A DNA stretch of 64,000 nucleotides, from contig CAJTUR010000001.1 in assembly GCA_910579535.1 (NCBI GenBank), forward strand, positions 1 to 64,000. The letters run 5' to 3'. The translations under genes and the position numbers were made by a program. How positions within the stretch are numbered: the stretch's first letter is position 1; each line of letters begins with the position of its first letter. Shown here one piece after another: positions 62,430-64,000 of this stretch. Source of the stretch: an uncultured Bacilli bacterium (GTDB lineage Bacteria > Bacillota_I > Bacilli_A > RF39 > UBA660). Below the pieces are notes generated by a model that saw only the letters and a program-made list of their open reading frames with translations, did no database searches and had not been told where the DNA came from.

Positions 62430-63206
62430 ATGCAAATAAAAAAGGGAGACTTGGTTACTCGAAATAGTTATCAACATGATACGCTTTTTAAGGTCATGAA
62501 TATTAAGGGAAATATCTGTTATCTAAAAGGTATAGATGTTCGTCTTTATGCCGATAGTGAAGTAGATGATTTGGTTCTGGTTAGTGAAGAAGAACAAGGA
62601 AACTTACGAATTGAAGTTGATGAGGAAGAGGATGACTTGGATCGAAGTGAGTTTTTTTATTTACCTGGAAAGGTTTTGCATATTGATGGAGACAGTGAGT
62701 ATTTAACTCGTTGTTTGAATTATTATAAAAAACATAATGTTTTAGCTATAGGAAAAAAAATCATGGAAGTGGAAATTGCTTCAAAAGTCCGTGGATTGTT
62801 AGAAGATTTTAAACCTGATTTAGTTATTATTACAGGTCATGATGCTTATTATAAAAAGAAGGGTAATGCTAGTGATTTAAGAAATTATAAAAATACAGAA
62901 AATTTTGTTAAAGCAGTAAGAGAATGTCGTAAATATGAAAAAAGTCATGAAAAATTAGTGATTATTGCGGGTGCTTGTCAGAGTAATTATGAAGAGTTAA
63001 TTAAAGCAGGTGCTAATTTTGCTTCAAGTCCTAAAAGAGTAAATATTCACTGTTTGGATCCAGCAATTATTGCAACTCATCTTGCTTTAACGGAAAGGAA
63101 TAAAGAAGTGGATTTGATTGCTTTGCTTGAAAAGACAAAATATGGTAGTGATGGGGTTGGTGGGTTGTTTTCAAAAGGGCTTATGTATGTTGGATACCCT
63201 AGATAA
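62430..63206 (+). CDS. yabG: Sporulation-specific protease YabG
   Basis: 258 aa from ATG 62430 (AGGTGA site). YabG is a cysteine protease processing spore coat proteins. IKKGDLVTRNSYQHDTLFKV, VLHIDGDSEYLTRCLNYYKK, DLVIITGHDAYYKK, NSPKR-type segment ANFASSPKRVNIHCLDP, and TKYGSDGVGGLFSKGLMYVG match the family along its length. Followed by veg and spoVG. Confidence 0.93.
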   Translation: MQIKKGDLVTRNSYQHDTLFKVMNIKGNICYLKGIDVRLYADSEVDDLVLVSEEEQGNLRIEVDEEEDDLDRSEFFYLPGKVLHIDGDSEYLTRCLNYYKKHNVLAIGKKIMEVEIASKVRGLLEDFKPDLVIITGHDAYYKKKGNASDLRNYKNTENFVKAVRECRKYEKSHEKLVIIAGACQSNYEELIKAGANFASSPKRVNIHCLDPAIIATHLALTERNKEVDLIALLEKTKYGSDGVGGLFSKGLMYVGYPR

Positions 63207-63216
63207 GGAGAAAAGA

Positions 63217-63429
63217 ATGAATATTAATATAATAAAAGAGGAAGTTAGAAAACATTTGAATAAATCTGTTGAGATAGCAGTACATGGTATGAGAAATAAA
63301 AGTTATATTGTGAAAGGAACGATTACACATGTTTATCCAAGTATTTTTATAGTAAACGAGGAACAGGTTGAAAAGAGTTTTAGTTATTCGGATTTAGCAA
63401 CAGGTGAAATAAATATCAAGTATTTGTAA
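63217..63429 (+). CDS. veg: Veg protein
   Basis: 70 aa from ATG 63217 (AAGGAG site); the frame extends upstream through yabG but without a site. Strand-rich SH3-like protein: VRKHLNKSVEIAVHGMRNKS, ITHVYPSIFIVNE and FSYSDLATGEINIKYL. Veg stimulates biofilm genes in Bacillus. yabG-veg neighbours as there. Confidence 0.93.
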   Translation: MNINIIKEEVRKHLNKSVEIAVHGMRNKSYIVKGTITHVYPSIFIVNEEQVEKSFSYSDLATGEINIKYL

Positions 63430-63436
63430 AAAGCTC

Positions 63437-63465
63437 TTGATAAACTTACAAATATGTCATAAAAT
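63437..63465 (+). promoter_or_regulatory. spoVG promoter
   Basis: TTGATA (63437-63442), 17-base spacer, TAAAAT (63460-63465), 41 bases before spoVG. Vegetative-type; not the sigma-H type known from Bacillus spoVG. Confidence 0.55.
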
Positions 63466-63506
63466 GGTATTAAGTTACTAGAGAACTTTAGAAGGAGAAT
63501 CATAAT

Positions 63507-63770
63507 ATGGAAATTACATCAGTAACCGTTCGTAAATTTGAAAAAGATGGAAACAGAATGAAAGGAATCGCAACAGTAGTGATTGATAATTCATTTGCTA
63601 TTCATGATATTAGAATTATTGAAGGTGATAATGGCTTATTTATAGCTATGCCTAGTAGAAAAACAGCTACTGGGGAATATAAAGATATTGCACATCCAAT
63701 TAATACAGATGTTCGTAATATGTTTCAAGATGTTATTTTAGAAGAATTTAAAAAAGAAACAGCTGAATAA
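63507..63770 (+). CDS. spoVG: SpoVG, RNA/DNA-binding regulator
   Basis: 87 aa. MEITSVTVRKFEKDGNRMKG, FAIHDIRIIEGDNGLFIAMP, SRKTATGEYKDIAHPIN and the C-terminal helix (VRNMFQDVILEEF) are near-consensus. Global regulator binding nucleic acid; affects septation, sporulation, capsule. AGAAGGAG site. Confidence 0.97.
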   Translation: MEITSVTVRKFEKDGNRMKGIATVVIDNSFAIHDIRIIEGDNGLFIAMPSRKTATGEYKDIAHPINTDVRNMFQDVILEEFKKETAE

Positions 63771-63781
63771 GTTTAAATTTT

Positions 63782-63810
63782 AGATAGCAAAAAATTGTTA
63801 TCTTTTTTTT
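63782..63810 (+). terminator. spoVG terminator
   Basis: 9-bp stem AGATAGCAA / TTGTTATCT with one G-U pair, 4-base loop, then T7. Confidence 0.75.
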
Positions 63811-63861
63811 GGCATAATTATTTTAATTCATCATATTCTTTATTAGGAAGGAATATAGAAT

Positions 63862-64000
63862 ATGGATAAAGAAATGGATACAATAATTTTAGGTGGTCAT
63901 GAAATCAAAATTAGTGATCGAAGAGAAATCTTTTTAACTGGTATTAAAAAAATTTCTAGTTTTGATAATGAAGAGTTTTTATTAGAAAGTAATATGGGGA
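63862..64000 (+). CDS. yabP: Sporulation protein YabP, N-terminal part
   Basis: 46 codons before the window ends; AGGAAGGAA site. The peptide TIILGGHEIKISDRREIFLT followed by GIKKISSFDNEEFLLES matches the YabP/YqfC family (a strand-rich protein of the mother-cell side needed for spore formation); YqfC-like paralogues share this part. In Bacillus spoVG is followed by glmU, so the order differs here. Confidence 0.85.
   Translation, partial: MDKEMDTIILGGHEIKISDRREIFLTGIKKISSFDNEEFLLESNMG

Noticed and set aside
1..64000. Mycoplasma-type genetic code
   Set aside because: TGA is used as a real stop at the ends of dnaA, rsmG, jag-neighbour and other conserved genes, and Trp is coded by TGG.

Overview
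The window is from a very AT-rich, low-GC Gram-positive bacterium in the Bacilli / Erysipelotrichia / Mollicutes-neighbour part of the Firmicutes. It reads with the standard bacterial code: TGA ends dnaA, rsmG and others, so it is not a code-4 Mycoplasma. The gene order around the origin is classically Firmicute. Several genes point to a spore former (spoIIR, spoVT, bofA, yabG, veg, spoVG, yabP). An uncultured gut Bacilli lineage such as the RF39-like groups is a reasonable guess, but this is inference.

Layout. The origin lies near 35 kb: DnaA-box clusters on both sides of dnaA, with rpmH-rnpA-yidC-jag-mnmE-mnmG-rsmG-noc running left and dnaA-dnaN-comK-recF-gyrB-gyrA running right. Most genes point away from the origin on both arms. 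The main exceptions are essC-yukD, the class A PBP and an orphan membrane protein gene on the left arm.

Left arm, from the window edge inward. Positions 1-357 hold the end of an ISL3-like insertion sequence that appears to have cut off the 3' end of a CatA-like acetyltransferase gene. This gene lies behind nudix and ldh. From 3 to 7 kb there is decayed accessory DNA: an unrecognised membrane protein, a shattered tyrosine integrase and a frameshifted KilA-N gene carrying a perfect 36-bp palindrome. Then come secA, a two-gene type VII secretion remnant or minimal system (essC-yukD), an SGNH-fold protein that has lost its catalytic residues, murA, an MntP-like transporter, spoIIR, a family 2 glycosyltransferase, prmC-prfA, rpoE-argS-ywiB, a PBP, and a ParB/Noc protein with a long disordered tail built on a repeated short motif.

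Right arm. Just beyond gyrA three perfect parS sites lie within 1.14 kb, interleaved with decaying small genes and the SRP RNA gene. Next is a conserved replication/repair and translation block (tadA, dnaX, ybaB, recR, bofA, holB, ricT, yabB, pth, mfd, spoVT). A T-box leader follows, now 2 kb away from metG because a broken phosphotransferase gene and an SDR gene with a G9 tract lie between. Then come metG, a BtaA/DUF3419-like SAM enzyme, tatD, a YabE-type 3D-domain protein, ksgA, yabG, veg, spoVG and the start of yabP.

Most striking points: the repeated motif in the Noc tail; the parS cluster doubling as terminator and promoter boundary; a ComK homologue where the S4 protein YaaA normally sits; a possible poly-G contingency locus in a very AT-rich genome; the T-box separated from metG; and the reduced EssC/YukD pair. 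All calls come from reading the sequence; no database search was made.
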